In this document: positions 11,128 through 23,374 of the stretch, piece by piece
How positions within the stretch are numbered: the first letter of the stretch is position 1
How the letters are laid out: the number at the start of each line of letters is the position of its first letter
Assembly: GCF_910592395.1 (NCBI RefSeq)
Contig: NC_088323.1
Span: 13,813,501-13,877,500, forward strand
From: Lineus longissimus
Lineage: Eukaryota > Nemertea > Pilidiophora > Heteronemertea > Lineidae
Reading direction: 5' to 3'
Length of the DNA: 64,000 nucleotides
The notes under the pieces: model-generated
What the model was told of the DNA's origin: nothing
Databases searched by the model: none
Seen by the model: only the letters and a program-made list of their open reading frames with translations
Translations under genes and position numbers: made by a program

Positions 11128-11672
11128 ATTTCGACACTGATAAAGCCTCCCTGATTGAAACAATAGATTAGGGTGTGGGACCGGGACGGCTTCAATCATA
11201 CTTGACATACGTATACGTGCATGCATGGTACAAGTTTGTACCACAAGGCCTCAGTCTAATGTAGCCTAATGCACCAACTTGTGTTGACCGTATGTTATCA
11301 AAATAGAGCAGGAAGGTTTAAGACCTCGTTCCCTTTCAGTTAAACATTAGTTTTATGTTAACATCGCGCTCGAGTTTGTTCTGAAACAAACCAATTGGGT
11401 TGAATTCACCAAGGCATTTTAACGTGCGTGCAATTAAAGACCGATTATCTGATACACGGAGGATAAAACAGTGTTGTCCGCGGACGGATAAACGGTCGTC
11501 TAAACAGCTATTCTGAAGACATGATGATGGATGTTTTATCCGCACGCGGACTATGCTGGTTTAATCGCTCAATAAATGCATATCGAACCATTGTTCGTTC
11601 AACCGCGCAATGGAAATACGTAACTCGCAGATTATAAAAGTAGGCCTACAGTCAAGTATTCACACGCTGCCA

Positions 11673-13010
11673 GCATACGAAGAGGGCTAAAAATTTCACT
11701 GTGGAGCAGAAGATGGGCCTCAGTTAAGCGATACGATTGCGGGAGAAGGTTATTGAAAGTAAGCGGGCGGATGCAAGCAAGACCAAGAATAAACAGCTGG
11801 CATGGGTTGACATTTCCAACGAAATGGCTGAAAATTTCCCCGAGAGACCGAAGAGTGACCCAAAAGATTTCAGAGAATTGTGGCGACGGATGAAAACCAA
11901 GGCCAAGGCGATAGCACGAGACAAAAAGATTGATATGGCGAAAACCGGCGGTGGATTACCAGATGTCAACGACGTGGATGATGAAACATATACATGGGCT
12001 ATCTTAGCCATCATCGTTGGAGATCTTGAGCAAGTTCACAACGCAAATGATGATGATGTTCCTCAAGTGACCACTCAGGCAACTGTACCTGAAGCCGAAG
12101 GCGATGATGCGATCGCATCAACCAGCAACACGACAGGCTAAAATGACAGGTACCTATTACCATCTTGCAGCTTTTGTCTTAGCTTTTCTTATCGTTGCTC
12201 ATTGTAGTAGTATAATATTATTTGTAAAAAAATCTAGAAGAGAACAATCCTTATTATTCCATGGGTTTGGTAATGTGTACGATGTATATTTCAACATGTA
12301 TTTTCGTTTATCAGATCAGAGCAGTATAGGTGGAGTAAAAAAATAATTTAGCGGAAGATGCTGATATTTATAATGTAAAATGGTAACGACCAGTAACAAA
12401 TAACGATTTCAATAGGCATGATTGTTGGTAAAGATTTATTTCTATTTCAGTAATAACCAGTTTTCTGATGATTAGGACACAGATGATGAGATTGTCGATT
12501 CTCAGATGACACAGAAGAACCGACAGTAATCTGGCCAGTGCACTAGAATGTCAATAGAGTAAGTGACAGTGCCTCAGGGTATATACATAAATTAACATTG
12601 CTACTTTCCAGATGATAGTACCTGTCTTTAGATTATGAATAGAAATACGCATTGTTGACATCTACGAATTGAGATTGTACACTTCCATATTCGAGGGTTT
12701 TTGATTAAAACAGATGTAATTATGGTTATAGAATATGCTAAATTTGAATGTTACCCTTCTATTCACGCACAACATGTTTGATTAAGTTTACCACAATGTC
12801 GTTTTCGTTTCAGACAAAAAAGAAGCCTGCATCTTACCAAAGTCAATTGTCGACCCCTACTAAAGCCCGTTCAGAGATGACCAGACCTGCTTTTCATCCT
12901 CAGCCTAAACTGACCACTCCCAACCAACAGGCCCGCAATACAGCTCACTGTCGTCAACCTCTTGTGACAATTGCCGCTCCACCTCAAAGACACCAACCAA
13001 GTGCGAGTGC
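11673..13010 (+). pseudogene. Myb/SANT-type DNA-binding protein, copy 1, truncated by the duplication junction
   Basis: Same gene as at 18880-20493. The Myb/SANT-like trihelix reads FTVEQKMGLS (then an in-frame TAA near 11725), REKVIESKRADASKTKNKQLAWVDISNEM, then KDFRELWRRMKTKAKA and TGGG. Later exon-like pieces lie at about 12451-12530 (with an extra TAG where unit 2 has TAT) and from about 12820. The C-terminal coiled-coil exon is replaced by pogo intron sequence after 13010. The expected start codon reads ACG in both copies. Confidence 0.7.
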
Positions 13011-14032
13011 TATTGGAGTAGTAACTGAGAAAGCTGTAATCTAGTAAAACTTTTTAGATTTCCGTCGATGAAGAACTGAACATTTTGCATATTTCTCTTC
13101 AGTTAACATCCAGCCCAAATGGATGAGCTAGAATCGAATCGTTAGTTCACTGGGCTGAAACAGTGCTCACCGACTTCGTTGATGGAGCTGCATTTTTGCC
13201 AGTTGTGGACCGGTATCCCGCTCACCTTAATGGACTGTTTCGAGAAGCAGTAGAGAACTTGGGTGGCGGCATGGACTTTGTTCCCGGAGGTTGTACTTCG
13301 CGTGTCCAACCACTGGATTTAACGATCATGTATGCTTTTAAATCGAGACTGAGGGCGATCTGGAAGGCGTGGAAGGTAGGAAATACCGACGATGACGGAA
13401 ACATGTCCGCCTATATCGCGTAGAGAAGTTGTAAGAATGATTGGACTAGCGTGGGAGAGAATTGTTGATGAGGCAGTGCGTGTTGCCTGGCGTGTAAGTG
13501 GCCTTGTGGCAGAACATGCTAATATCGGTATCAATGACCTAGTTATTGAAGATGAAGAGCAAGTTGATGGTTTAGAGTTCCTTTCTGACCCCGAAAATGA
13601 CGAGTAGTCTGCTCAGTACATGTTAAATGATTTCGTTACCGTACATTGTGTTTGAATAAAAGGTTAATAGTGTATTACAGAATAAAGTAATCCCACTACA
13701 AATTGTGGCTTACGGTTATTCACTATAATTATTTCATCTAGTCGTCCTAATACCCAAGCCTCGTACCTAAAGCTTTTACGATCGTTTACGATTATTATAC
13801 CCCTCAATCTAGCGCGCTGGACAAGTTGAAGTCCTGCCCCATAGAAATGTCTAGCCTTCACTTCATTCTATTGAGGGACTAAAGGCCTACAAAAGGCAGG
13901 CCCATGAAAACCACCATTAGGTAATACAAGCTGTTCGATCTACCATGCTAGCCCTACTACATTACGGTATTATTAGAACTCAGAAAAATGTTTATGACAT
14001 GGACTCGCGTCGAGGTAATTTGGATTCTCCCG
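13011..14032 (+). mobile_element. pogo/Tigger 3' half, copy 2
   Basis: Begins abruptly inside transposase intron 3 (equivalent to 5893) and runs to the right terminal inverted repeat ending CGGATTCTCCCG-like at 14032, followed by TA and the foldback arm. It includes transposase exon 4 with VVDRYPAHL and VPGGCTSRVQPLD and the same stop and frameshift as copy 1. It has no left end, so it could not move. Confidence 0.85.
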
Positions 14033-15316
14033 TATGTACTTGAGAGTTAAAAACATGCACTCGTCTAATTGATAGGCCTCGACCCTCCAACCTATGAATA
14101 TTCATTAGTGGTCTTGTCTCAATGAAGGTACATTTCAGGGGTTAACATTTTGAGAATTTTTTCAAACCAATGTACACTCATGGTCAAAAGTAAATGGACA
14201 CCAGTTTTTCTTGAATTTCTCAAAAACTAGGCTAAGCAGACACATTCACCTAACACCGATTGTAGCAAACGATCTTGGCTATTGAATAATGCTAAAATTT
14301 TAAAAATCTGTTTAGTTTTTGAAATAATTCAAACTAGAAATGTGGTTTTTGGCCAGTTTTTGACTCTGTGCTCAAATCACTCTAATTCATTTAGAATATT
14401 GTATTGCTGATGATTTAAGGTCAAAACAAGCTAAAATAATGAGAAAAAAACTTAATTTGACCCAAATAAGAGTCAACCTAACCCCGGTCTAAGTTCGGTT
14501 TCATTTTTACAAGTCTTGTTGTGTTGCCATTCATTTTGTAATTTCTTTGAAACTACTTTGGCTTTGATTCTGAAAGTTGTGCCCTAAGCAGCAAAGATAT
14601 TCCTAAATCACATCCTAAATTTTCAGCTCCACAGCTTGCTTATTCTGGCCAGAGCAGGTCTTTGAATTTGGTGCTGTTGGCTGCAAAATCATGACTTTTT
14701 GTCGATTTTGTCCTCTTTCGTCGCTTTGGCACAGTTGTACCACTCTTTGAAATGTCTCTCATTTCTCCCAAAATGTCCAGATATGACTTTCCTTTGTTGG
14801 AGAGTTGTGGGATGTCATCTACATTAGTTTGAAAAAAATCTCAAAATGTTTACCCCTGAAATGTACCTTCATTGAGACAAGACCACTAATGAATATTCAT
14901 AGGTTGGAGGGTCGAGGCCTATCAATTAGACGAGTGCATGTTTTTAACTCTCAAGTACATATTTGGAGAGGTATTGAAAAAATATTTGTTGTGGCAAGTC
15001 TACAGATATAAAGAAATTATTTGATGAAAAAATTAATTTCGAATTTTGCAAATTGGGTAATAGGGGGCGTGTTTTGAGTTTTTTCTGCCAGTTGGCTGAA
15101 AAGAGTGGAATATCATAGTCTGTCTAATTTGTCGATTATCAAAAAATTTCCGTGGTCAATCACCATTTTATTTTTCACAATTTACTTGCCCGACTGTCCG
15201 GAATAACATTATCTAAATTTTAGATTCACAACACCACGCGTTCTTTGATGCGTCGCGGTCAAACATTGACAATTTAACTGCTAAAAGGCTTAAAAAATCA
15301 ATTGTGGTCTTGTCTC
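14033..15316. mobile_element. Foldback element, copy 2 (left arm partial)
   Basis: Duplicate of 6921-8204: end of the left arm, spacer, and complete right arm 14874-15316 ending GTGGTCTTGTCTC. Short open frames inside are shadows of repeat sequence. Confidence 0.75.
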
Positions 15317-17072
15317 ATGTTTATCATCAACATGGCGGCCGCCATTATCCTCCGAAAACGAGGCTGACATGGCTGAAGCACTCGGCGGTTTCGATTTTTC
15401 ATGCTTTTCATCTGGCACTTTGCAAGTAGCCGAAGTTTTATGTCCTTTAGACAGACCGGGGTCAACTCTAGCCACGCTAGCCGCGCTAAACGGGGTATTG
15501 GAGGCAGCCTTATCCCTATCCGCCTTATCCTGCTTCGATCCTGGTTTCGAAGCCGGCATTTTTACCGCCAACTAAAAAAGTACACAAGTGTCAACAAAAA
15601 CCGCTTCAAAGTCCCAAATTCAGCGGGAAACCACCGAACCGAGTAAATCCAGAAAGTCTATAGATACCACGAATATCCGAAATCACCGAATATCCGAATG
15701 AAAACAAAGTTTTATTCCATAATTAAGCAAATAATACGGAGCTCACGAAAGAATACTGACAGCGAGAGAAACTTGTGATGTACTGACGGCGGGAACCAGT
15801 GACGTCATCTCATGGAATCCCGTAGTATATTTTGGGAGTGAAGTGAAATTGGTAACTTCCTGTCTGAGCTGACGTCTGAATTAGTTGGCCTCCCGGGGTA
15901 GAGAGGGCAGCTTGCTCCTCCCTATTTGCTCCAATTTCAAGTAATCCTTAACCCTTTAATAGTGTTCGTTTTGAAGATTCGTAATCCATTTTCCTCCGCG
16001 TTAGCCATGCAGGTCTCTGTAGCCATGATTAATCTTTCAGTTCCTGATGTGTCGCACAACGTGATAAGATGTCGGCAGCGTTTTCCTTGGTTGACACATG
16101 ATGCCAAGAAGCTAAGTCTGATTTCTGGCGTATAATTTGCACGCGGTTGTGTACAAACTTCTTGAGTTTTTTATTTGATTGGATCCAATAAAGCGCTATC
16201 TTTGAGTCTGTGCTGTATAACACTTGGATTGTTTGATACTGAGTGCTGTAGATAGGTATTTCCCAAAGATGCTGCATAATTTACTCCTAAGACCATGGCC
16301 ATCAGTTCCAGCTAAGGGACTGTAAAATTCACATTCTTCTCCGAGATGACTTTATTTTTGGAGCCGATGTGGGCAACTTCATTGTTCTGTTTGGCATAAG
16401 CGACGCAGCCAATGACGGTGGTTGGACATCTGTCACAGATTATTACGATTTGTAACGGTTTGCTGGTGTCACCTCTTTACCAGCAAGGAATAGAAGGCTT
16501 GTGCGTGAGAGAAAGGGAATCCATTTTAATGGTTTCCCACTCTTGATGTTCGGTAATTGATAAGTGTTCATCCAAGGTTTTATTTTTTCTCCACTGTTTG
16601 TTTACATAAGACTTAGCAGCTACTGGCGTCGAAGAAGATTCTCAAGGGAGTGGTTTCACTGTCACGGAGTACAGGAAAAAGAGGCAGATAATGACTGGTT
16701 TCACCTCCATCTGGGTTGTCCTCCGAAATAAAGCCCTTTTCAATTTTTCCTGCATTACTTGGGTCAGAGTCTTTCAAATAAAGAGTCAGGCAACTAGAGA
16801 ACGTATGGCTTCAACATCAAAGCCGCTGCCCGGTTCGGAAGACGCGCGTTGGGACAGAGCTCTCTCGGGTCACGTGATACACCCACGCCAATTCCGCACA
16901 ACTGGACTTTGAACAATTCTTCGATCCGCTGAACATAGCCATCAAAGCAAACACCTGCTTCAAAGTCACTGATCTCTATAAAACCTTTTAGATATAATGT
17001 CAAAGATAACATTTAGTTTCGCATCTTGCTTTTCGACAGCTTTGAGGAGAAGTGAAGGCACTGGTTTGAAAA
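15317..17072 (-). mobile_element. BEL/Pao fragment, copy 2
   Basis: Duplicate of 8205-9960 with few substitutions (for example one Gln to Lys change in the RNase H segment at 16029-16277). Same order: RT entry motif, deletion, RNase H, putative LTR, Gag-like start at 15559 going down. Confidence 0.6.
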
Positions 17073-17672
17073 TTATTTTCGAAAAGCGTTTTTCTACCCC
17101 ACGCCATCACACATTTTTGTGCTTGGCAGTTGAGAATGTTGTTGGTGCTTAATGGACCATCACATGGTTCAATTTGTTGTCACACATTGGAAAACGGAAA
17201 CAAGTGGAAAAAATGCGAAACGTCTCTTTTTTTGTGTTGAGATGTTCATGTTTCGAAATCGCATTTTATGTCTATCAACAATTTGCTTATTTGATGTAAC
17301 TGTTATTAAATGGGATATATGATAGTTTTGTGATTTTGAAGCCCAGTTTCTAGTTCATTCAGATTAGAAAACAGTTCATTTTCCTATCGATGAGCTGTTT
17401 TGGCACACAAGCGCAAAGTTGTGTGAGGTATACCATTGTTACTTGATGAACACGCAGTTCGGCTTTAACCTTACAAACATTTATGGTGTGTACATTAATT
17501 TTTAAGTCACCTCATTAGAAATTATTTACAGTATAGTATGTATTGCCATTGATTACAACCTAATTAGGATTTTTTTATGACAAATTGCCAACAGATGAGA
17601 GTGCATGCAGCTTAATTGTGGTTTAATTTTGTTATGTTTGGCAATTAGCAGCTAATCAACACATCTGCCTAA
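17037..17672. repeat. Repeat R1, copy 2
   Basis: Offset duplicate of 9925-10560. It is followed by 17683-17775, a segment that unit 1 has lost but the diverged copy at 34750-34850 retains. Confidence 0.65.
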
Positions 17673-18138
17673 GTTCTTAGCTCGTTCTCATCAATATAAT
17701 TCATATTGCATGTACATGTATTTGTAACCCGATAAATCATATGTGTACCTCATGTGCAGGGTAAGATTTTCGTTGAATTCTGGTCGTTCTATCATTGTTT
17801 TGCACCTCAGCTCTTCTTGTAGCTGGATTGTTTATTGCCCGACAGCACTGTGGGATCAAAGGAAACTTGATGTGACCTGATTCTTTATTTGAAAGACTCT
17901 GGTGAAGCCAATAAAGCTTTCATGTGTACAGATAATCCGTCTATTTCGGGAGGGGAAGGGCGGGGACTTAAACATGTCTTGACATTTAACTCAGCAGACA
18001 CATGTCGTACAGGGCCAACTGTCCAGTCAGCTCGCATGACTCCCCAGCTAGATCTCGGGTTTTCCATGTCCATAGCGCGCATTCCACGGACCAACTGCTT
18101 TATTTAAAGTTTTCTTGTTGTACTTAGGGATATTTCAA

Positions 18139-18332
18139 TTATAGGCGAAACAGGAAGTAGGCGAAACAGGAAGTAGGCGAAAAAGGAAAAAGGTGAAACA
18201 GGAAATAGGCGAAATAAGAATAGACGAAACAGGAATAGGCGAAGCAGGAATAGGTGAAACAGAAATAGGCGGAACTTGAATAGACGAAACAGGAATAGGC
18301 AAAATTGGAAATAGGCGAAACAGGCATAAACC
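18139..18332 (+). repeat. 15-bp minisatellite, array 2
   Basis: Unit-for-unit the same as the array at 10934-11127, so no copy-number change has occurred since the block duplicated. Confidence 0.85.
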
Positions 18333-18879
18333 ATTTCGACACTGATAAAGCCTCCCTGATTGAAACAATAGATTAGGGTGTGGGACCGGGACGGCTTCAA
18401 TCATACTTGACATACGTATACGTGTATATGCATGGTACATGTTTGTACCACAAGGCCTCAGTCTAATGTAGCCTAATGCACCAACTTGTGTTGACCGTAT
18501 GTTATCAAAATAGAGCAGGAAGGTTTAAGACCTCGTTCCCTTTCAGTTAAACATTAGTTTTATGTTAACATCGCGCTCGAGTTTGTTCTGAAACAAACCA
18601 ATTGGGTTGAATTCACCAAGGCATTTTAACGTGCGTGCAATTAAAGACCGATTATCTGATACACGGAGGATAAAACAGTGTTGTCCGCGGACGGATAAAC
18701 GGTCGTCTAAACAGCTATTCTGAAGACATGATGATGGATGTTTTATCCGCACGCGGACTATGCTGGTTTAATCGCTCAATAAATGCATATCGAACCATTG
18801 TTCGTTCAACCGCGCAATGGTAATACGTAACTCGCAGATTATAAAAGTAGGCCTACAGTCAAGTACTCACACGCTGCCA

Positions 18880-20493
18880 GCATACGAAGAGGGCTAAAAA
18901 TTTCACAGTGGAGCAGAAGATGGGCCTCAGTTAAGCGATACGATTGCGGGAGAAGGTTATTGAAAGTAAGCGGGCGGATGCAAGCAAGACCAAGAATAAA
19001 CAGCTGGCATGGGTTGACATTTCCAACGAAATGGCTGAAAATTTCCCCGAGAGACCGAAGAGTGACCCAAAAGATTTCAGAGAATTGTGGCGACGGATGA
19101 AAACCAAGGCCAAGGCGATAGCACGAGACAAAAAGATTGATATGGCGAAAACCGGCGGTGGATTACCAGATGTCAACGACGTGGATGATGAAACATATAC
19201 ATGGGCTATCTTAGCCATCATCGTTGGAGATCTTGAGCAAGTTCACAACGCAAATGATGATGATGTTCCTCAAGTGACCACTCAGGCAACTGTACCTGAA
19301 GCCGAAGGCGATGATGCGATCGCATCAACCAGCAACACGACAGGCTAAAATGACAGGTACCTATTACCATCTTGCAGCTTTTGTCTTAGCTTTTCTTATC
19401 GTTGCTCATTGTATTAGTATAATATTATTTGTAAAAAAATCTAGAAGAGAACAATCCTTATTATTCCATGGGTTTGGTAATGTGTACGATGTATATTTCA
19501 ACATTTATTTTCGTTTATCAGATCAGAGCAGTATATGTGGAGTAAAAAAATAATTTGGCGGAAGATGCTGATATTTATAATGTAAAATGGTAACAACCAG
19601 TAACAAATAACGATTTTCAATAGGCATGATTGTTTCAATAGGCATGATTTATTTCTATTTCAGTAATAACCAGTTTTCTGATGATTATGACACAGATGAT
19701 GAGATTGTCGATTCTCAGATGACACAGAAGAACCGACAGTAATCTGGCCAGTGCACTAGAATGTCAATAGAGTAAGTAACAGTGCCTCAGGGTATATACA
19801 TAAATTAACATTGCTACTTTCCAGATGGTAGTACCTGCATTTAGATTATGAACAGAAATAAGCATTGTTGACATCTACGAATTGAGATTGTACACTTCCA
19901 TATTGGAGGTTTTGTTTGTTAAAACAGATGTAATTATGGTTATAGAATATGCTAACTTTGAATGTAACCCTTGTATTCACGCACAACATGTTTGATTAAT
20001 TTTACCACAATGTCGTTTTCGTTTCAGACAAAAAAGAAGCCTGCATCTTACCAAAGTCTATTGTCGACCCCTACTAAAGCCCGTTCAGAGATGACCAGAC
20101 CTGATTTTCATCCTCAGCCTAAACTGACCACTCCCAACAAACAAGCCCGCAATACAGCTCACAGTCCTAAACCTCTTGTAACAATTGCCGCTCCACCTCC
20201 ACCAACCAAGTGCGAGTGCTCCCAGTAGTCCTGTTAATTATCCCGTATTCACACACCGTCAATGTCATCCGGAGATCGCCACTCGGCGAAAGCCTACTGC
20301 AACCCCTGCGCGTCCTGTGACATCAGTTCTGCAAAAAACTGCGGAAGCGTTAACTTGCCTGCAAGACGAGCACAGAGCAAAAATGGAACTCATTGAACTG
20401 CAAATAGAGGCGGCCCGATCCAAAAGAAGAGCGTATGATGCGAAAACCGAATATTATCAAGAGAAGTTAAAGAAAAAACGCTTGGACCTTTAA
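18880..20493 (+). pseudogene. Myb/SANT-type DNA-binding protein with C-terminal coiled coil, full length
   Basis: Exon 1 (about 18880-19348) encodes a Myb/SANT-like trihelix (FTVEQKMGLS, LAWVDISNEMAENF, KDFRELWRRMKTKAKAIARD, MAKTGGG) and an acidic tail. A short exon (about 19663-19738) encodes FSDDYDTDDEIVDSQMTQKN. The last part (about 20031-20493) is Pro/Thr-rich and ends with the coiled coil AALTCLQDEHRAKMELIELQ-like helix and KKKRLDL. This architecture is typical of the Myb-like accessory protein of PIF/Harbinger transposons and of MSANTD-type host genes. An in-frame TAA at 18932-18934 and an ACG in place of the expected start, shared with copy 1, argue for a pseudogene. The alternative is a start further downstream. 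Confidence 0.65.
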
Positions 20494-20509
20494 ATTGAAT
20501 AAATGAGAG

Positions 20510-20660
20510 ATCTGTAATTAAACTCGTGTCTTGGTTTCACTTACTAGAATTGTTGCATTCTGTCGGAATAGGTTTTCTCTCAGATCAGCCTCTACCTGGT
20601 TAGCGGGTCGTTCTGGTTCCTCATAGTCATGTCTAGGAAGGTCTTGATCAGGCGCCTAAT
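20510..20660 (-). pseudogene. Possible Harbinger-type transposase C-terminal remnant
   Basis: The minus strand reads PDQDLPRHDYEEPERPANQV then EADLRENLFRQ and a stop, resembling the C-terminal tail of PIF/Harbinger nucleases (acidic linker, then R-rich helix). It lies tail-to-tail with the Myb gene, the arrangement of the two genes in Harbinger elements. I could not follow the frame further; sequence up to 21060 is too decayed to read. Confidence 0.35.
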
Positions 20661-21702
20661 CATAAAGTATAATATAGTTCCATTAGTGCTAATGGCATCT
20701 TGATCATGGTCACTTCAAGAGCAGGGCATATCAAGAAGGTACCTTTAAAATATCTAGGTTAATGGTAACATTAAGCAGCGTTTCAGGTAGTGCTTTTATC
20801 ATGTCTTTAACTAATAGGGCATCCTTAAATCTAATGGAAGGTTGGTGTTCCATTAGCCGACCTAAATACCGGATTTTTATAATGCGAGGGTCAGCATCTG
20901 AAACGTGTAGACTATCGTGGACACCTGAGAAACGGTTTACATATTATTATAACAGCAGCTGTGCAATTAAAGGACGTAAAAAGCGGCAATCTGAGTGTGT
21001 GTTAGTGTGGGCTGAGTCGGGGCAGGCAAAGGTAGGCCTATTATCATTACTTGGGTAGAATATTTAACAGTATTTATCTTGGTCAGTTATAGACGGGACA
21101 GGGACGAATTTACAAAATACATCTGATGATATAACTGAATAAACTTCAGTTGGATCCAAATAATTGATTAAGTCGTTACCTAAATCCTTCTAAAATATAC
21201 TTTTTTAAATTCAATTTACTAGTAATTAAATTGGCCAAAAAATATCATTGATCTATTTATTAGTTTCATTATTGACATTCTAGAAGGAATATACTTAAAC
21301 TAGACCCAGCTTAACTTTGCCCACAACATTGGGATGATTTCTTTTCCTTTGCTATTTTCAATTTCTTTGCAGCCTATGCCCACAAATTACATCGTGTTCA
21401 AAGTTTGTTTGTATTTGGTTAATAATAACTCAGTGCTTGCATGTCTATTCTAAAAAGGATCCATAGCCGTATGTGCCTTGCTGTCCTTAATCTCAGACAG
21501 GACTCAAAGCAGAAGGTCGTTTTGATACGGAGTTCACCGATCAGTATCAAAATGTCTGTCACTAAATTTCTGTCGCACTAAGATTTTTAATCTATCGGTT
21601 GCTTCGGTTAAAACAAATAGAGGGTAGTAATTTCACGTCAAAATATCGTAGTAGACGAGTACATGTTTAGTATCAATACTCTTACTACTTGCCTACAGCC
21701 AT
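20661..21702. other. No recognisable gene
   Basis: A/T-rich sequence with only short open frames. It may contain decayed transposase sequence belonging to the Myb/Harbinger-like element on its left, but I cannot support it. Confidence 0.4.
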
Positions 21703-21708
21703 AGCGCC

Positions 21709-22759
21709 TATGGCAAGCGGAGTGTCCAGTAATTAAAAAAACCTAGATTTATTCAAAAAAATCTGTTTTTTTACCTAATAAACTAAGTTTATTTGGAAAA
21801 AATATAGTTTTTTTTAAACAACCTTGTTTATTAGCTAATAAACCGAGTTTCTTTAATAAAACCAAGTTGTTTTACTTTCTTTCCTAATAAAGTAGGTTTT
21901 TTAACAGAAACTAACATTTTATGCTAAAAAACCTGGATTATTACCTAAAAAACTTGGTTTTTTACCACATAATCGTATAAAATATAAGTTTCTGTACAGA
22001 AATGTCCATTTATTCAATAAAACAAGGTTTATTACCAAAACAACCTAGTTTATTTAAAACTAAGTTTATTACTAATAAACCTAGTTTTTAAAAAATAAAC
22101 TTGGTTTATTAGAAAACTTACATTTTTAAACCTCGATCCTACCTACATTGAGTTATTTGGGATGAGGTTAGGGTCTCACTAACTAGTTTACAGAGTGCAG
22201 TGCAGTGCAGCATTAGTACCACCTGGTGCCGAGGTTACCCATCCTCGTCCCGATAACATCGCGGATTTGTGTACATGGGGCGAGGTAGAAAATACAAGTT
22301 TCTCGATAGAAAGTAGGTTTTTGCACGCCGTTTGTCCAGTTATTCAAAACAACCTACATTTTTACAATAAAACCAGGTTTTATTGCAAAAAACTAAGTTG
22401 TTTTGTATAAAACCAAGTTTTTTACGTGAAAAGTTACGTTTATTAGCCATTTGTCCAGTTATTGTTAATAAACCAAGATTCTTTGCTATAAAACTAAGTT
22501 TATTACCAGTGGATGAAAAACTTATATTTTAGGGAATAAAACCAAGTTTATTTGTTAAACTTGACATTTGTGGATAGAAACAAGGTTTATTAGGTAAAAA
22601 ACTTGGTTTTATTAAAGAAACTCGGTTTATTAGCTAATAAACAAGGTTGTTTTAAAAAAACCTATATTTTCTCCAAATAAACTTAGTTTATTAGGTAAAA
22701 AACCAGGTTTTTTGAATAAATCTAGGTTTTTTTAATTACTGGACACTCCGCTTGCCATA
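21709..22759. mobile_element. Foldback element FB1, TIR TATGGCAAGC, 6-bp target duplication
   Basis: Ends start TATGGCAAGCGGAGTGTCCA and its complement. Flanking AGCGCC at 21703-21708 and 22760-22765 is a 6-bp target-site duplication. The arms are several hundred bp long and A/T-rich, built from many short imperfect repeats of a motif like AAACCAAGTTTATTA, so the whole element can fold on itself. A unique core of about 170 bp (roughly 22130-22300) is G/C-richer and contains GTGCAGTGCAGTGCAG. No gene is present. The same ends and duplication length occur at 51683-52712. Confidence 0.85.
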
Positions 22760-22765
22760 AGCGCC

Positions 22766-23374
22766 AGCGGGGTGGTCTTAACCACTCGATTTTAAATCGA
22801 GGAATCATTCTATCAAACTGCAGCATTTTGCCTACAATAGTACATTAATTTTCCTACATCCAGACCCGCGTTTGAACAGAATTGTGTGCATTCTCATACT
22901 GGTACACCTTAGATTCGAAGAGCTGCTAAAGTTAATAGAATGACACGATAAAAACGCTATATGAAAGTATTTAATGACGTAGCATCCTTCCATTAAAGTA
23001 CCATAATGGAACCTCATTAAAAATCTTTATGATATAAACGCCAGAATATGCATGACTTGCAGTTTGTGATTGACGCTGAACGTGATTATTTGGCATAGTT
23101 GAGGCGATCTATATATTTCGACGTATGGATGCTAAGTTTGACACAATTCAAGCAGACTGTCATAGTACATATGATATTTTTAGATGGTCGTTCCAGCCTT
23201 TCCGTGTGATTAAACCTGTGTTGTCGGGTATCAGGAGACTTGTAGGAGGTTGAAGTTTTATCATATGTTAAAAAAAGGCTGTCAGGGTAATGTCAACCTT
23301 ACCTGAAGGTCTTATTAGGGAATTTATTTTGTATTCATGCGCGGCTAACTGTAGTTCCTAAAAAATAATTGAAG
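22766..23374. other. No recognisable gene
   Basis: Intergenic sequence with a short hairpin right of FB1 (GTGGTCTTAACCAC, 22782-22795). Nothing else is supported. Confidence 0.4.

Larger units (their letters stand above)
5892..13010. repeat. Tandem duplication, unit 1 (about 7.12 kb)
   Basis: Everything from intron 3 of the pogo transposase through the Myb/SANT pseudogene recurs, in the same order and orientation, at 13011-20220 with an offset of 7118 bp at the start, 7112 through the middle and about 7205-7210 later. Only scattered single-base changes and a few indels separate the copies. The junction at 13010/13011 fuses the last exon of the Myb gene to the pogo intron. Confidence 0.9.
13011..20220. 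repeat. Tandem duplication, unit 2 (about 7.21 kb)
   Basis: Direct second copy of 5892-13010. At its right end the Myb gene continues uninterrupted past 20220 into its last exon, so this end is ancestral; the left junction is the novel one. A 6-bp difference at the end of the pogo gene (about 6486 versus 13605) and a 93-bp segment at 17683-17775 missing from unit 1 account for the offset changes. Confidence 0.9.

Noticed and set aside
10930-11244. Overlapping minus-strand frames rich in Phe/Leu/Arg/Pro/Ser that look like membrane or proline-rich proteins
   Set aside because: They are readings of the 15-bp minisatellite, which is open in all frames because its period is divisible by three; same at 18135-18440 and 35178-35486.
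22768-22815. tRNA-like pattern (GTGGTCTTAACCAC then CTCGATTTTAAATCGAG)
   Set aside because: The two hairpins are palindromic by themselves; there is no acceptor stem, no T arm with GTTCGA-like loop, and no spacing consistent with a tRNA.
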